Below are positions 17,546 to 25,813 of a stretch of 64,000 bases of DNA, one piece after another. The position numbers and the translations under genes were made by a program. The notes under the pieces are model-generated. The model saw only the letters and a program-made list of their open reading frames with translations. It was not told the DNA's origin and did no database searches. Each line of letters begins with the position of its first letter. Position 1 is the first letter of the stretch. The DNA is taken from assembly GCF_010614725.1 (NCBI RefSeq), contig NZ_JAAEHL010000001.1, positions 62,001-126,000 on the forward strand, read 5' to 3'. This DNA is from Flavobacterium ajazii (GTDB lineage: Bacteria > Bacteroidota > Bacteroidia > Flavobacteriales > Flavobacteriaceae).

Positions 17546-18425
17546 AATATAAAATTTGATAAAATAAAAATATAACAGGTGCTACAAATATAACACTATC
17601 TAATCGATCTAAAATACCTCCGTGTCCAGGCATTATTGCTCCGCTGTCTTTTACGCCCGCAATTCTTTTAAATTTAGACTCAATCAGATCGCCGATGGTT
17701 CCAAAAATACTGGCAATTAAAGCAATAATTGTCCAGATTAAAATAGATCTGCTGCTAAAATCAGGGTTGGGCTGAATGTATAATTTTGAAATCAAAAAGC
17801 CTGCAAAAGCTGCAAAAATAACTCCGCCAAGAAAACCTTCAATGGTTTTTTTTGGTGAAATGCGTTCAAATAATTTATGCTTTCCAATGGATTTTCCAAC
17901 CAAATAAGCAAATGTGTCATTGGTCCAGATTAAAACAAATAATCCGATAATGATTTTCGGATTATAGTCATTAGCTCCAAAAGAAATTTTAATAATGAAT
18001 ATAAAAGGCAGGGTAATGTAGCCTAGCAAATACAAGTATTTTGATGAAATACTTACTTTTTGAACACTATCATAAAATAAAAATAAAATACATTTAATAG
18101 ATATGACGATATTAACAGCAAGCAGTATTAAATCCAGTTGCTGTATGTTTATGTTGAGATTTATTTCTGTATTAAAAGAATCTTCTAAAAATCTACTTGT
18201 TTCTTTATTATAATGGCTTACCAATATAATACCCGAATACAATATAGTTCCAAAAAGAATAGAGAATACTTTGTTTAAGCTGACCAAACTACAAAATTCA
18301 TAAATGGTAATAATTAAAAAAATACCAAAAAGAATAATAAAGCTTTCAGTAGAAAACAGAATAGAAGTTAGTAATAAAGCAATGTAAACAGCGCCAGAAA
18401 TGGCCCTCTTAAGTGTTTCATTCAT
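17535..18425 (-). CDS. cdsA: Phosphatidate cytidylyltransferase
   Basis: CDP-diacylglycerol synthase (296 aa), an integral inner-membrane enzyme with about eight hydrophobic helices, using CTP and phosphatidic acid. The family signature is at the C-terminus: KDSGAIMPGHGGILDRLDS (about residues 255-275), with the metal-binding Asp residues. It provides the precursor of phosphatidylserine and phosphatidylglycerol, and so stands directly upstream of psd in both the operon and the pathway. It begins one base after the stop of the LUD-domain gene. Confidence 0.94.
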   Translation of the reverse strand: MNETLKRAISGAVYIALLLTSILFSTESFIILFGIFLIITIYEFCSLVSLNKVFSILFGTILYSGIILVSHYNKETSRFLEDSFNTEINLNINIQQLDLILLAVNIVISIKCILFLFYDSVQKVSISSKYLYLLGYITLPFIFIIKISFGANDYNPKIIIGLFVLIWTNDTFAYLVGKSIGKHKLFERISPKKTIEGFLGGVIFAAFAGFLISKLYIQPNPDFSSRSILIWTIIALIASIFGTIGDLIESKFKRIAGVKDSGAIMPGHGGILDRLDSVIFVAPVIFLFYQILYYVS

Positions 18426-18426
18426 C

Positions 18427-19032
18427 TTAAAGGTCTTCTAAGAGCAATAAGTATAAATTTTTTGCAACACTTCCGTATTGCGTAAAATCTTCCTCTTTAG
18501 CTTTTTCGAAATATTTGATCGTAGTAATATTTGTAGGATAGTCTCTCTCGTATTTTCTTTTAATAGCACTTAACCCATCACTTTTCATCGGGAGAATTTG
18601 GCTTGTTGTTGCAATAATTACAATATTAGCGGGTAGTTCGTTTGGTTTGTTTTGTTTTATTTGTTTAGATGAAAATAAAATGGAGCCTTCATCGGCAATC
18701 AAATTTTCGCAACTGGCCAACAAAAACTTTGGCTGTGCAGGAGAATGGTAAAATAATTTGTTTTCTTCTAGCAAAGGGAAAAGTGCCGGTTCATAACATA
18801 AAACTTCATTTTCAAACCAGTCGTTTTCTTCCAGAATATTTTCAAATTGTTCTTCAACTTCTTGTCTGTTTTCACAATACAAGAATTTACCTCCATTTTT
18901 TTTGAAATTAAAAATGAATTGTTCATCTATGGATAAATGACTGTTAGAAGCAGGCTTGTTTGCGTACTCGCTTTCATTTTCTTCATCAGATGAAGCGTTG
19001 GCAGAACCAAATATTTTTTTGAAAAAGCTCAT
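18427..19032 (-). CDS. LUD-domain protein (LutC/YkgG-like)
   Basis: A 201-aa cytoplasmic protein with the LUD fold of lactate-utilisation proteins (LutC type): EEQFENILEEN, the strand-rich core, LIADEGSILFSS and PANIVIIATTSQIL match. The N-terminal 35 residues are an acidic low-complexity stretch. No LutA or LutB partner is nearby; instead the gene starts the cdsA-psd-ACBP-sod run. Lactate use is therefore doubtful, and the real function is unknown. Confidence 0.75.
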   Translation of the reverse strand: MSFFKKIFGSANASSDEENESEYANKPASNSHLSIDEQFIFNFKKNGGKFLYCENRQEVEEQFENILEENDWFENEVLCYEPALFPLLEENKLFYHSPAQPKFLLASCENLIADEGSILFSSKQIKQNKPNELPANIVIIATTSQILPMKSDGLSAIKRKYERDYPTNITTIKYFEKAKEEDFTQYGSVAKNLYLLLLEDL

Positions 19033-19076
19033 TATATATGAAATACTTTACATGTTAATTGAAAACGTTCAAAGAT

Positions 19077-19118
19077 AAAAAAATCTTAATTCAAAAGCCT
19101 CTTTTGAATTAAGATTTT
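19077..19118 (-). terminator. Terminator after ftsH
   Basis: A perfect 17-bp stem (AAATCTTAATTCAAAAG at 19081-19097 and its complement at 19101-19117) with a 3-base loop, followed on the minus strand by T residues. It separates ftsH from the LUD-cdsA-psd operon. Confidence 0.85.
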
Positions 19119-19146
19119 AAAAAATATTAAATATTTTGCTGAAGAT

Positions 19147-21072
19147 TTATGAAACTACTTCTCCAAGATTTTTATCAAAAGTACGTTTTCCAAAGATGTT
19201 TTCTAAGTCGTCTTTAAAAATAACCTCTTTTTCAATTAATATATCGGCAAGCTGGTTCAGTTTGTCTTTGTTTTCTTCTAAAATTTGAATTGCTCTTTGG
19301 TATTGACCCTCAATTAATTCTGAAATTTCGGCATCAATAATTTTTGCGGTTTCATCAGAATATGGTTTAGAGAAGCTGTACTCGCTTTGTCCGCTCGAAT
19401 CATAATAAGTAACGTTTCCGATTTTATCATTCAAACCATAAATCGTTACCATAGCACGAGCCTGACGAGTTACTTTTTCTAAATCGCTCAATGCTCCAGT
19501 TGAAATTCTGTCAAAAGTCACTTTTTCAGCAGCTCTTCCGCCCATAGTAGCACACATTTCATCCAGCATTTGGTCTGTTCTTACAATTTGTCTTTCTTCA
19601 GGTAAATACCATGCGGCTCCTAAACTTTGCCCACGAGGAACAATGGTCACTTTAATAAGCGGAGCAGCATGTTCCAACATCCAGCTTACAGTTGCATGCC
19701 CTGCTTCGTGAATTGCGATTGCTCTTTTTTCGTCCGGTGTAATAATTTTATTTTTCTTTTCAAGGCCACCAATAATTCTGTCAACAGCATCTAGAAAATC
19801 TTGTCTGTCTACAGCGGCTTTGTTATTACGAGCGGCAATTAAAGCTGCTTCGTTACAAACATTAGCGATATCGGCACCTGAGAATCCCGGAGTTTGTTTA
19901 GCTAAGAAATCTAAATCAAGACCTTCAACTTTTTTAATAGGAGCAAGGTGCACAGCGAAAATTTCTGCTCTTTCACGAATGTCTGGCAAGTCAACAAAAA
20001 TTTGTCTGTCAAAACGGCCTGCTCGCATCAGTGCTTTATCAAGAACATCTGCTCTGTTAGTTGCGGCTAAAACAATCACATTTGAGTTTGTGCCAAAACC
20101 ATCCATTTCTGTTAGTAATTGATTCAGAGTATTTTCTCTTTCGTCATTTCCACCAGACATATTGCTTTTTCCTCTCGCTCTACCAACAGCATCAATTTCA
20201 TCAATGAAAATAATAGCAGGTGATTTTTCTTTTGCCTGTTTGAATAAGTCACGTACACGGGATGCACCAACTCCAACAAACATTTCTACGAAATCAGATC
20301 CTGATAAAGAGAAGAAAGGTACCTGTGCTTCTCCTGCTACTGCTTTTGCTAATAAAGTTTTCCCAGTTCCCGGAGGACCTACAAGTAATGCTCCTTTAGG
20401 AATTTTACCTCCAAGATTGGTGTATTTTTCAGGGTTTTTAAGAAATTCAACAATTTCCTGAATTTCTTCTTTTGCGCCTTCTAATCCAGCAACATCTTTG
20501 AAAGTTGTTTTAATATCTGTTTTTTCATCAAAAAGTTTAGCTTTTGATTTTCCAATATTGAAAATCTGTCCACCTCCACCAGCGCCTCCGCCAGACATTT
20601 TTCGCATAATGAAAATCCACACTCCTATGATAATAATGATAGGAAGAAGGCTTACAAAAATATCACTCCAGTTGCTAGCTTCCTTAAAATCATAATCAAC
20701 TAATTTTTTTTCTGCTTTAGCTTTGTCTAATTTTTCCTGAAAAGACTTAAGATCACCAAATTTAGTAGTGTAATGAGGACCTTTATTAAGTCTGTCAAAC
20801 ATATCTTTGGCAACTTTTTTGTTTGCAGGATCTTTCAAAGCAGCTTCTGTCAGGTAGATTTCAGCGTCTTTATTATTGAAAATGATAACATTTTTAATTT
20901 GCCCTTTCGCCAACATATTGTCTATGTCAGATGATTTAAGCTGTGCAGGTTCGCTTAGGTTTGAACCTCCTGTTGCAAAACTTATAAATAAAAAAACCAA
21001 AAGTATTGCGGTGTATATTAACCAGGGACTTAATTTAAATTTACTCGGATTTGGATTATTATCTTTAGCCAT
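19147..21072 (-). CDS. ftsH: ATP-dependent zinc metalloprotease FtsH
   Basis: Membrane-anchored AAA+ protease (641 aa) that degrades membrane and soluble regulatory proteins. Two transmembrane segments (about residues 15-33 and 140-157) flank a periplasmic domain. The AAA module has Walker A GPPGTGKT (about 232-239), Walker [10 protein letters not shown] and the second region of homology with RAGRFDRQ. The zinc site HEAGH (about 458) and downstream Asp complete the peptidase. A glycine-rich linker ([11 protein letters not shown]) follows the second membrane segment. It starts 20 bases after rsfS and ends in a strong terminator. Confidence 0.97.
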   Translation of the reverse strand: MAKDNNPNPSKFKLSPWLIYTAILLVFLFISFATGGSNLSEPAQLKSSDIDNMLAKGQIKNVIIFNNKDAEIYLTEAALKDPANKKVAKDMFDRLNKGPHYTTKFGDLKSFQEKLDKAKAEKKLVDYDFKEASNWSDIFVSLLPIIIIIGVWIFIMRKMSGGGAGGGGQIFNIGKSKAKLFDEKTDIKTTFKDVAGLEGAKEEIQEIVEFLKNPEKYTNLGGKIPKGALLVGPPGTGKTLLAKAVAGEAQVPFFSLSGSDFVEMFVGVGASRVRDLFKQAKEKSPAIIFIDEIDAVGRARGKSNMSGGNDERENTLNQLLTEMDGFGTNSNVIVLAATNRADVLDKALMRAGRFDRQIFVDLPDIRERAEIFAVHLAPIKKVEGLDLDFLAKQTPGFSGADIANVCNEAALIAARNNKAAVDRQDFLDAVDRIIGGLEKKNKIITPDEKRAIAIHEAGHATVSWMLEHAAPLIKVTIVPRGQSLGAAWYLPEERQIVRTDQMLDEMCATMGGRAAEKVTFDRISTGALSDLEKVTRQARAMVTIYGLNDKIGNVTYYDSSGQSEYSFSKPYSDETAKIIDAEISELIEGQYQRAIQILEENKDKLNQLADILIEKEVIFKDDLENIFGKRTFDKNLGEVVS

Positions 21073-21092
21073 TAGTAGAAAAGGTTTCTTTT

Positions 21093-21464
21093 TTAATATT
21101 TGTTTTCGATTGTAGTTATTTTGGCGTCACCCCAAAGGCTTTCGATGTTGTAGTATTCACGAATGTGTTTTTGGAAAACATGTACGACGATGTGTACATA
21201 ATCCATAAGAACCCATTCTGCATTATCGGTTCCTTCAACGTGCCAAGGTTTATCTTTTAAGTCTTTGGATACAGTTTTTTGTATTGAGTTTACGATGGCA
21301 TTAACCTGGGTGTTTGAACTTCCGTTGCATATCACAAAATAGTCACAAACTGCAGTGTCTATTTCTCTTAAGTCAAGAATATCGATATCATTTCCTTTTA
21401 CTTCTTCAATCCCTTTAATTATGTTCGCTAATAGAACATCATTATTAATAGTCTTTTTCGCCAT
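21093..21464 (-). CDS. rsfS: Ribosome silencing factor
   Basis: RsfS/Iojap-family protein of 123 aa that binds ribosomal protein L14 and blocks subunit joining when nutrients are scarce. The family segments DYFVICNGSSNTQVNAI (about residues 40-56) and WHVEGTDNAEWVLMDY...VVHVF (about 78-101) are intact. It is first of the rsfS-ftsH pair; birA is divergent from it. Confidence 0.95.
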   Translation of the reverse strand: MAKKTINNDVLLANIIKGIEEVKGNDIDILDLREIDTAVCDYFVICNGSSNTQVNAIVNSIQKTVSKDLKDKPWHVEGTDNAEWVLMDYVHIVVHVFQKHIREYYNIESLWGDAKITTIENKY

Positions 21465-21482
21465 GAATTATTTTTATATGAA

Positions 21483-21516
21483 TTTGTAAAGTTACCAAAT
21501 TTTGTCATTATTTTTG
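21483..21516 (+). promoter_or_regulatory. Candidate promoter of birA
   Basis: TTTG at 21483-21486 and TATTTTTG (TAnnTTTG) at 21509-21516, 22 bases apart, within the range reported for Bacteroidetes promoters. The birA ATG is 41 bases downstream. Confidence 0.5.
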
Positions 21517-21557
21517 AACCTTAACAAAATATTAAATTAAGTTATTTAAATTACTAA

Positions 21558-22286
21558 ATGAAGTTAATCAAACTCGATGCCATAGATTCAACAAACGATT
21601 TTCTTAAAGCATTAGCTGCTCAGGACGAACTAAATAATTTTACGGTGGTAACTGCTGAAAACCAGACAAAAGGAAAAGGTCAGATGGGGGCTAAATGGGT
21701 GTCTGAATCAGGTAAAAACTTAATTATGAGTGTTTTGATTAAGGATTTTTTACAGGATAATGAACAAGTATTTAGTATGAATATTGTTGTTTCATTAGCT
21801 GTAATTGAAACATTAATGGGTTTAGATATTCCAAATTTAAGTATAAAATGGCCAAACGACATTATGTCATATAATAAAAAAATTGGTGGCATACTTATAG
21901 AAAATACCATAAAAAGTGATGGCAGAATCGTGTCAGTAGTAGGATTAGGGTTAAATGTTAATCAGACAAATTTTGAACATTTACCCAATGCCTCATCTTT
22001 GGCTGTAATCACTGGGAATTCATTTGATAAGAATCTTCTTCCTGAATTATTTGTTGAAAAAATTCAACAAATAATAGAATTCTGGGAAACAAAATCAACT
22101 GATTTTTGGAATAAATATTTTAATAGTTTATTCAAAAAAGGTATTCCTGTTCCTTTCAAAAATACCAAAAACCAAAACTTCATGGGAATCATTCAGGGTG
22201 TGTCTTCTATTGGTAAGTTACAGGTTTTACTCGAGGATGATTCGGTTTCGGAATTTGATATTAAGGAGGTCCAAATGCTTTATTAG
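21558..22286 (+). CDS. birA: Biotin--[acetyl-CoA-carboxylase] ligase
   Basis: Biotin protein ligase (242 aa), which makes biotinyl-AMP and attaches biotin to the carboxylase carrier protein. The ligase core starts at once (DAIDSTNDFLKALA), then the biotin/AMP loop KGKGQMGAKWVSESGKNL (about residues 37-55), SIKWPNDIMSYNKKIGGIL (about 95-113) and VVGLGLNVNQ. The small C-terminal SH3-like domain is present. There is no N-terminal helix-turn-helix, so this is the monofunctional type that does not repress transcription. Confidence 0.95.
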   Translation: MKLIKLDAIDSTNDFLKALAAQDELNNFTVVTAENQTKGKGQMGAKWVSESGKNLIMSVLIKDFLQDNEQVFSMNIVVSLAVIETLMGLDIPNLSIKWPNDIMSYNKKIGGILIENTIKSDGRIVSVVGLGLNVNQTNFEHLPNASSLAVITGNSFDKNLLPELFVEKIQQIIEFWETKSTDFWNKYFNSLFKKGIPVPFKNTKNQNFMGIIQGVSSIGKLQVLLEDDSVSEFDIKEVQMLY

Positions 22287-22350
22287 AAAATATATTGAGA
22301 AGTTTAAAAGAGTTTCTGAATTAAAACTTGTATTTTAGACCGCTTTCTAA

Positions 22351-22382
22351 AAAAAAGTCCGATCTTTTAAATCGGACTTTAT
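22351..22382. terminator. Bidirectional terminator after birA
   Basis: Perfect 10-bp stem AAAGTCCGAT (22354-22363) with ATCGGACTTT (22371-22380), flanked by A residues on the left and a T end on the right, between convergent genes. Confidence 0.8.
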
Positions 22383-22406
22383 ATGTTTACAATAAACTAG
22401 CTGTAA

Positions 22407-22799
22407 TTATAATTTATTCATATTATTAGCTAAAGTCTCAATAAACTTGCTTATAGGACCTTTAACCATCATTGCCATCATAGCATTGAATTCTCCTTCA
22501 AAAAATAACTGAACAGCACTTTCTGAATCAGTAACACTATCAATATTTGAAACTAAAGTAAAAGGAAGTTTGTCACTTGCAGCACCCAAAACAATTTTGT
22601 TAGGAGCTACTTTGTCTTTCATTTTAAGTTTTATTTCAGGCATTCCCTTTAGTCCAAAAATAAAAGCATCTTCGCCAGTTACTTCAAATTTAGCAATATT
22701 ATCCGGCATTAATTTTTCAAAATTCTTTACATCAGACAGTAAATCAAATAATTCCTGAGCTGATTTCTGAACAGTAACTTTTGGACTTTCTAAGTTCAT
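22407..22799 (-). CDS. SRPBCC-fold (START-like) protein
   Basis: A 130-aa protein with the helix-grip pattern of the SRPBCC superfamily: an N-terminal strand ending in KSAQELFDLLSDVKNFEKLMP, a set of beta strands, and a long C-terminal helix (MMVKGPISKFIETLANNMNKL). Such proteins bind small hydrophobic ligands or act as cyclases or chaperones; nothing here tells which. It lies 77 bases after pyrE on the same strand and may share its transcript. Confidence 0.7.
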   Translation of the reverse strand: MNLESPKVTVQKSAQELFDLLSDVKNFEKLMPDNIAKFEVTGEDAFIFGLKGMPEIKLKMKDKVAPNKIVLGAASDKLPFTLVSNIDSVTDSESAVQLFFEGEFNAMMAMMVKGPISKFIETLANNMNKL

Positions 22800-22876
22800 A
22801 TATTTTATCGTTTTTTATTGTTTTTTCAGGTAAAGTGACTAAAGGCTAATTAAATTCTAAGACTTTAAAATCTTAA

Positions 22877-23521
22877 TTATTCCTGCCTCCAGGTCGACGG
22901 GCTAAGACTCCAATCCTGTAAAGCCGTTTGCTGGTCTTCACTGATATATTGTTTTTGGACAGCTAAATTAAGTAAGTTCTCGTAGTTGCTTAAAGTAAAT
23001 AAATCAATATTTGCATTTTTGAAGTTTTCTTCAGCAACACCAAAGCCATAAGTAAAAATGGCTGCCATACCTTTGATATTAGCTCCTTCATTACGTAAAG
23101 CCTCTACAGCCATCAAACTACTGTTTCCTGTGCTGATTAAATCTTCCACAACAACAACATTCTGACCTTTTTGTAAAAAGCCTTCAACCTGATTTTGTCT
23201 TCCGTGTTTTTTTGGTTCCGGGCGTACGTATACGAATGGTAATCCAAGGCTTTCGGCAACAAGAATTCCAATCCCGATTGCTCCGGTTGCAACTCCGGCT
23301 ATGACATCTGGCTTACCAAATTGTTTCTCTATATTCTTAGCAAATTCATCACGAACATAATTTCGAATAATTGGAAATGAAAGAATTAACCTATTATCAC
23401 AATAAATAGGTGATTTCCACCCTGAAGCCCAGGTAAAAGGACTTTCAGGATTCAATTTAATTGCATTTATTTGCAAAAGCAATTCTGCTGTTTTTTCGGC
23501 GGTATCTTTATTAAAAATCAT
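22877..23521 (-). CDS. pyrE: Orotate phosphoribosyltransferase
   Basis: OPRTase (214 aa from the start chosen), the fifth step of UMP synthesis, joining orotate to PRPP. The PRPP loop VVVVEDLISTGNSSLMAVEAL (about residues 116-136) with its two acidic residues, and ASGWKSPIYCDNR near the N-terminus, are diagnostic. I take the ATG giving MIFNKDTAEKT, because it sits 4 bases after a promoter element; the frame extends 33 bases further upstream, but into that promoter. Its start codon is only 7 bp from the divergent Nudix gene's. Confidence 0.95.
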   Translation of the reverse strand: MIFNKDTAEKTAELLLQINAIKLNPESPFTWASGWKSPIYCDNRLILSFPIIRNYVRDEFAKNIEKQFGKPDVIAGVATGAIGIGILVAESLGLPFVYVRPEPKKHGRQNQVEGFLQKGQNVVVVEDLISTGNSSLMAVEALRNEGANIKGMAAIFTYGFGVAEENFKNANIDLFTLSNYENLLNLAVQKQYISEDQQTALQDWSLSPSTWRQE

Positions 23522-23525
23522 AGTA

Positions 23526-23555
23526 CAAATGTATAAAGTTTTTGTGAACGACAAA
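23526..23555 (-). promoter_or_regulatory. pyrE promoter, lying inside the Nudix coding sequence
   Basis: On the minus strand TTTG (23555-23552), an 18-base spacer and TACATTTG (23533-23526) match the Bacteroidetes TTTG/TAnnTTTG promoter well. The pyrE ATG follows 4 bases after the -7 element, so the transcript is probably leaderless. All of it except the three bases at 23526-23528 lies in the first codons of the divergent gene. Confidence 0.65.
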
Positions 23556-24152
23556 CCACTTTTTTTGACAAATGAAATCTCAAGAGAGACTAATTTTCAA
23601 TTGTTTTTGTTGGAGAGTATTGATATAGAGCAAATTATTGTTAAAATATTTCAGAATAAAATTCAGAAGGCTTATTTATATCATCCTGACGAAAAGGAAA
23701 TCATGAAGACTCTGAAAGCCAAGATTCCTGTGAATAAAGCGGGCGGAGGTTTTGTGTATAATAAAAAAGGTGAAGTTTTATTTATTTTCAGAAACGGAAA
23801 GTGGGATCTGCCAAAAGGCGGAATCGAAAAAGGCGAGGAGATTGAAGCTACCGCTATGCGTGAGGTCGAAGAAGAAACCGGTGTAAACGGCCTTCGAATT
23901 ACCAATAAACTTCAAAAAACATATCACGTCTTTAAACGCAACGGAAAATATAAACTCAAGATCACCCATTGGTTCGAAATGCACACTGATTTTGAAGGAA
24001 CTCCGCAAGGACAACTCGAAGAAGGCATCGAAAAAGTAGCCTGGCTAAATCCGGAACAGATTACAGAGGCACTTAAAAACTCCTACGAAAACATTAAATT
24101 ATTATTTGAAGAGGAGGAAAAACCAATATTTAAAATTCCAAGCTCCAATTAA
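23529..24152 (+). CDS. Nudix hydrolase
   Basis: A 207-aa protein with a Nudix domain in the middle. The Nudix box GGIEKGEEIEATAMREVEEETGV (about residues 97-119) fits GX5EX7REUXEEXGU exactly, so it should hydrolyse a nucleoside diphosphate linked to another group with Mg2+. The first 70 residues form an additional domain not found in minimal Nudix enzymes; I do not recognise it. The substrate cannot be read from the sequence. Nucleotide chemistry would fit its divergent pairing with pyrE. Confidence 0.9.
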   Translation: MYKVFVNDKPLFLTNEISRETNFQLFLLESIDIEQIIVKIFQNKIQKAYLYHPDEKEIMKTLKAKIPVNKAGGGFVYNKKGEVLFIFRNGKWDLPKGGIEKGEEIEATAMREVEEETGVNGLRITNKLQKTYHVFKRNGKYKLKITHWFEMHTDFEGTPQGQLEEGIEKVAWLNPEQITEALKNSYENIKLLFEEEEKPIFKIPSSN

Positions 24153-24211
24153 TTGACAGATTTTAAGGTTTTTAAATTGGAATTTAGATCTTAAAAGAAA
24201 TTTAATTATTA

Positions 24212-24325
24212 GGGCGTGACAGCATCCCGATAAGAGGGTGTAATCACTGTGCGTATATTCTCCCTCTTATCGGGATGCTTGTCGGGCTATTCGCGCTACT
24301 TCGGTAGCCAGCTTCTATCCCTCAT
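24212..24325. repeat. Palindromic dispersed repeat
   Basis: It runs from GGGCGTGAC to CTATCCCTCAT and includes GTCGGGCTATTCGCGCTACT. In its middle is a perfect 18-bp inverted repeat (24221-24238 with 24262-24279, core CCCGATAAGAGGG). The GGGCGTG...CTATCCCTCA frame is, from memory, a widespread Bacteroidetes intergenic repeat with a variable inner hairpin. It fills the gap between convergent genes and could also end both transcripts. Confidence 0.7.
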
Positions 24326-24362
24326 TTTCAGAAGGTCTTTTTTATTATTAATTATTCTAGGT

Positions 24363-25103
24363 TTAAGAATTACCATTTAAGTTTGTCAAAAGATTATTTT
24401 CGTTAAAAACGGCTGTAATGACTTTTCGATTTTTTTCTGCGTTAACTTCGTTTCCATTCGAAGTTAGTTCGTAACCTTTTTGAGTAAGATAATTTGTAAA
24501 AGCATTTTTGTGATTCTGAATTTCAAATGTTGAAATCAGTTCTGGGAAAACTGTTAAAATTCTGGAGAATTCCTCACTTTCAACTTTATCAATTACATCA
24601 GATTTAATCGTAACCACCATTGTTCCCTGACCGTAATTTCCAAGATAATAACCGCTTCCGTTAAACATTTCTGTTGCAATCATTCCAATTAAATGCAAAT
24701 CATTTTGTACAGCGTCAAATTTTCCAATGCTTAATAAATCAATATTATTTTCTTCTCCGTATTGTTTCAATAAAAGTGCTTGTTTCATAACTGATTCAGC
24801 ATAACCGCCGGCTTTATTTTCCCAAAGCCAAAGCCAGGTTTCAGAAGAATGTGAAAAAGAACCCAAAACCTGTATCGGAAAAGTTATACTGTCTCCAAAA
24901 GTTATTTCTTCTTTATCCATATCTACATTCCAGGAAAGACCGCCAGTTATTTCAAAAAAATTTCTTTGTTTTTCTAAAGCCAAAGCGCCATGTTTCTCTA
25001 AAAAATCATTTTCTGAACTAAAATGTTTAGCAATATTTAACTGATTAGTAGTTGATTCTGTGTTTTCTTCTTTCTTTTTAAAAAAAATATTGAATAGTCC
25101 CAT
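24363..25103 (-). CDS. DUF6882-like protein
   Basis: A 246-aa protein without signal peptide. The segments FLEKHGALALEKQRNFFEI and LGSFSHSSETWLWLWENKAG (about residues 81-100) look like the DUF6882 family as I remember it; function is unknown. The N-terminus (MGLFNIFFKKKEEN) is typical of a short basic leader before a cytoplasmic domain. It stands alone in a patch of poorly conserved genes. Confidence 0.6.
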   Translation of the reverse strand: MGLFNIFFKKKEENTESTTNQLNIAKHFSSENDFLEKHGALALEKQRNFFEITGGLSWNVDMDKEEITFGDSITFPIQVLGSFSHSSETWLWLWENKAGGYAESVMKQALLLKQYGEENNIDLLSIGKFDAVQNDLHLIGMIATEMFNGSGYYLGNYGQGTMVVTIKSDVIDKVESEEFSRILTVFPELISTFEIQNHKNAFTNYLTQKGYELTSNGNEVNAEKNRKVITAVFNENNLLTNLNGNS

Positions 25104-25275
25104 TTCTTTATGATTTTTTAGAGTTGTAAAATTAATGTTTTAAATGTAGGATTTTTAAAATAAGTAAGAAAAAAAAATTAAATTAAAGCCAATCAATATA
25201 GTTTGTGGTTTTTATACAATTTTCTGTTTTTAACTATTTCATGTCTTAAAAATCGTATTTTTGTTTCACAAGTTA

Positions 25276-25283
25276 TACTTTTG
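25276..25283 (+). promoter_or_regulatory. Candidate -7 element of the XRE regulator
   Basis: TACTTTTG fits TAnnTTTG and ends exactly 4 bases before the ATG, so the mRNA would be leaderless or nearly so. Confidence 0.5.
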
Positions 25284-25287
25284 AATT

Positions 25288-25692
25288 ATGAGCACATTTG
25301 CAAAACCAAGCCATATAGGGCGAAAAATTAGCCGAATTCGTGAACTTAGAGACATGAAGCAAGAAGCTTTGGCTCAGGCTTTAGGAACAAACCAACAAGC
25401 TATATCTGCTTTGGAAAACAGTGAAACGATAGATGATGAAAAGCTTAATGCTGTCGCAAAAGCTTTGGGAGTAAGTGTTGAAGCTATAAGGAATTTTTCA
25501 GATGAAGCGGCGATTAATTATTTTAATAGTTTTACAGATAATAGTGCTGGTACGTTTAATAATCATTGTACATTCAATCCATTAGATAAATTAATTGAAA
25601 CTTACGAGGAGAATAAAAAGCTTTACGAGCGTTTGGTTCAGGCTGAAAAAGAGAAAGTTGAGTTTTTAGAGAAAATATTGAAGGATAAATAA
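25288..25692 (+). CDS. XRE-family transcriptional regulator with coiled-coil tail
   Basis: A 134-aa DNA-binding protein. Residues 9-68 form a Cro/CI-type helix-turn-helix (IGRKISRIRELRDMKQEALAQ...TNQQAISALENSETIDDEKLNAVAKALGV). The C-terminal 35 residues (from LIETYEENKKLYERLVQAEKE) are a predicted coiled coil, probably for dimerisation. No toxin or other partner is adjacent, so it is a lone regulator whose target is unknown. A terminator follows. Confidence 0.88.
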   Translation: MSTFAKPSHIGRKISRIRELRDMKQEALAQALGTNQQAISALENSETIDDEKLNAVAKALGVSVEAIRNFSDEAAINYFNSFTDNSAGTFNNHCTFNPLDKLIETYEENKKLYERLVQAEKEKVEFLEKILKDK

Positions 25693-25715
25693 TTATTTAT
25701 TCAACTTTATAATTT

Positions 25716-25752
25716 AAAAGCCTGATAAATTCATATTTATCAGGCTTTTATG
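25716..25752 (+). terminator. Terminator after the XRE gene
   Basis: Perfect 14-bp stem AAAAGCCTGATAAA (25716-25729) with TTTATCAGGCTTTT (25736-25749). Confidence 0.8.
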
Positions 25753-25813
25753 GTTCTGTTTGGTTTTGTGTTTTTTACTGATATGAGTATCTAACTCTTG
25801 ATTATCTGTAACA

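Noticed and set aside
25288..25692. XRE gene as antitoxin of a toxin-antitoxin pair
   Set aside because: No small toxin gene lies next to it; a terminator closes the gene, and the coiled-coil tail fits a solitary regulator.
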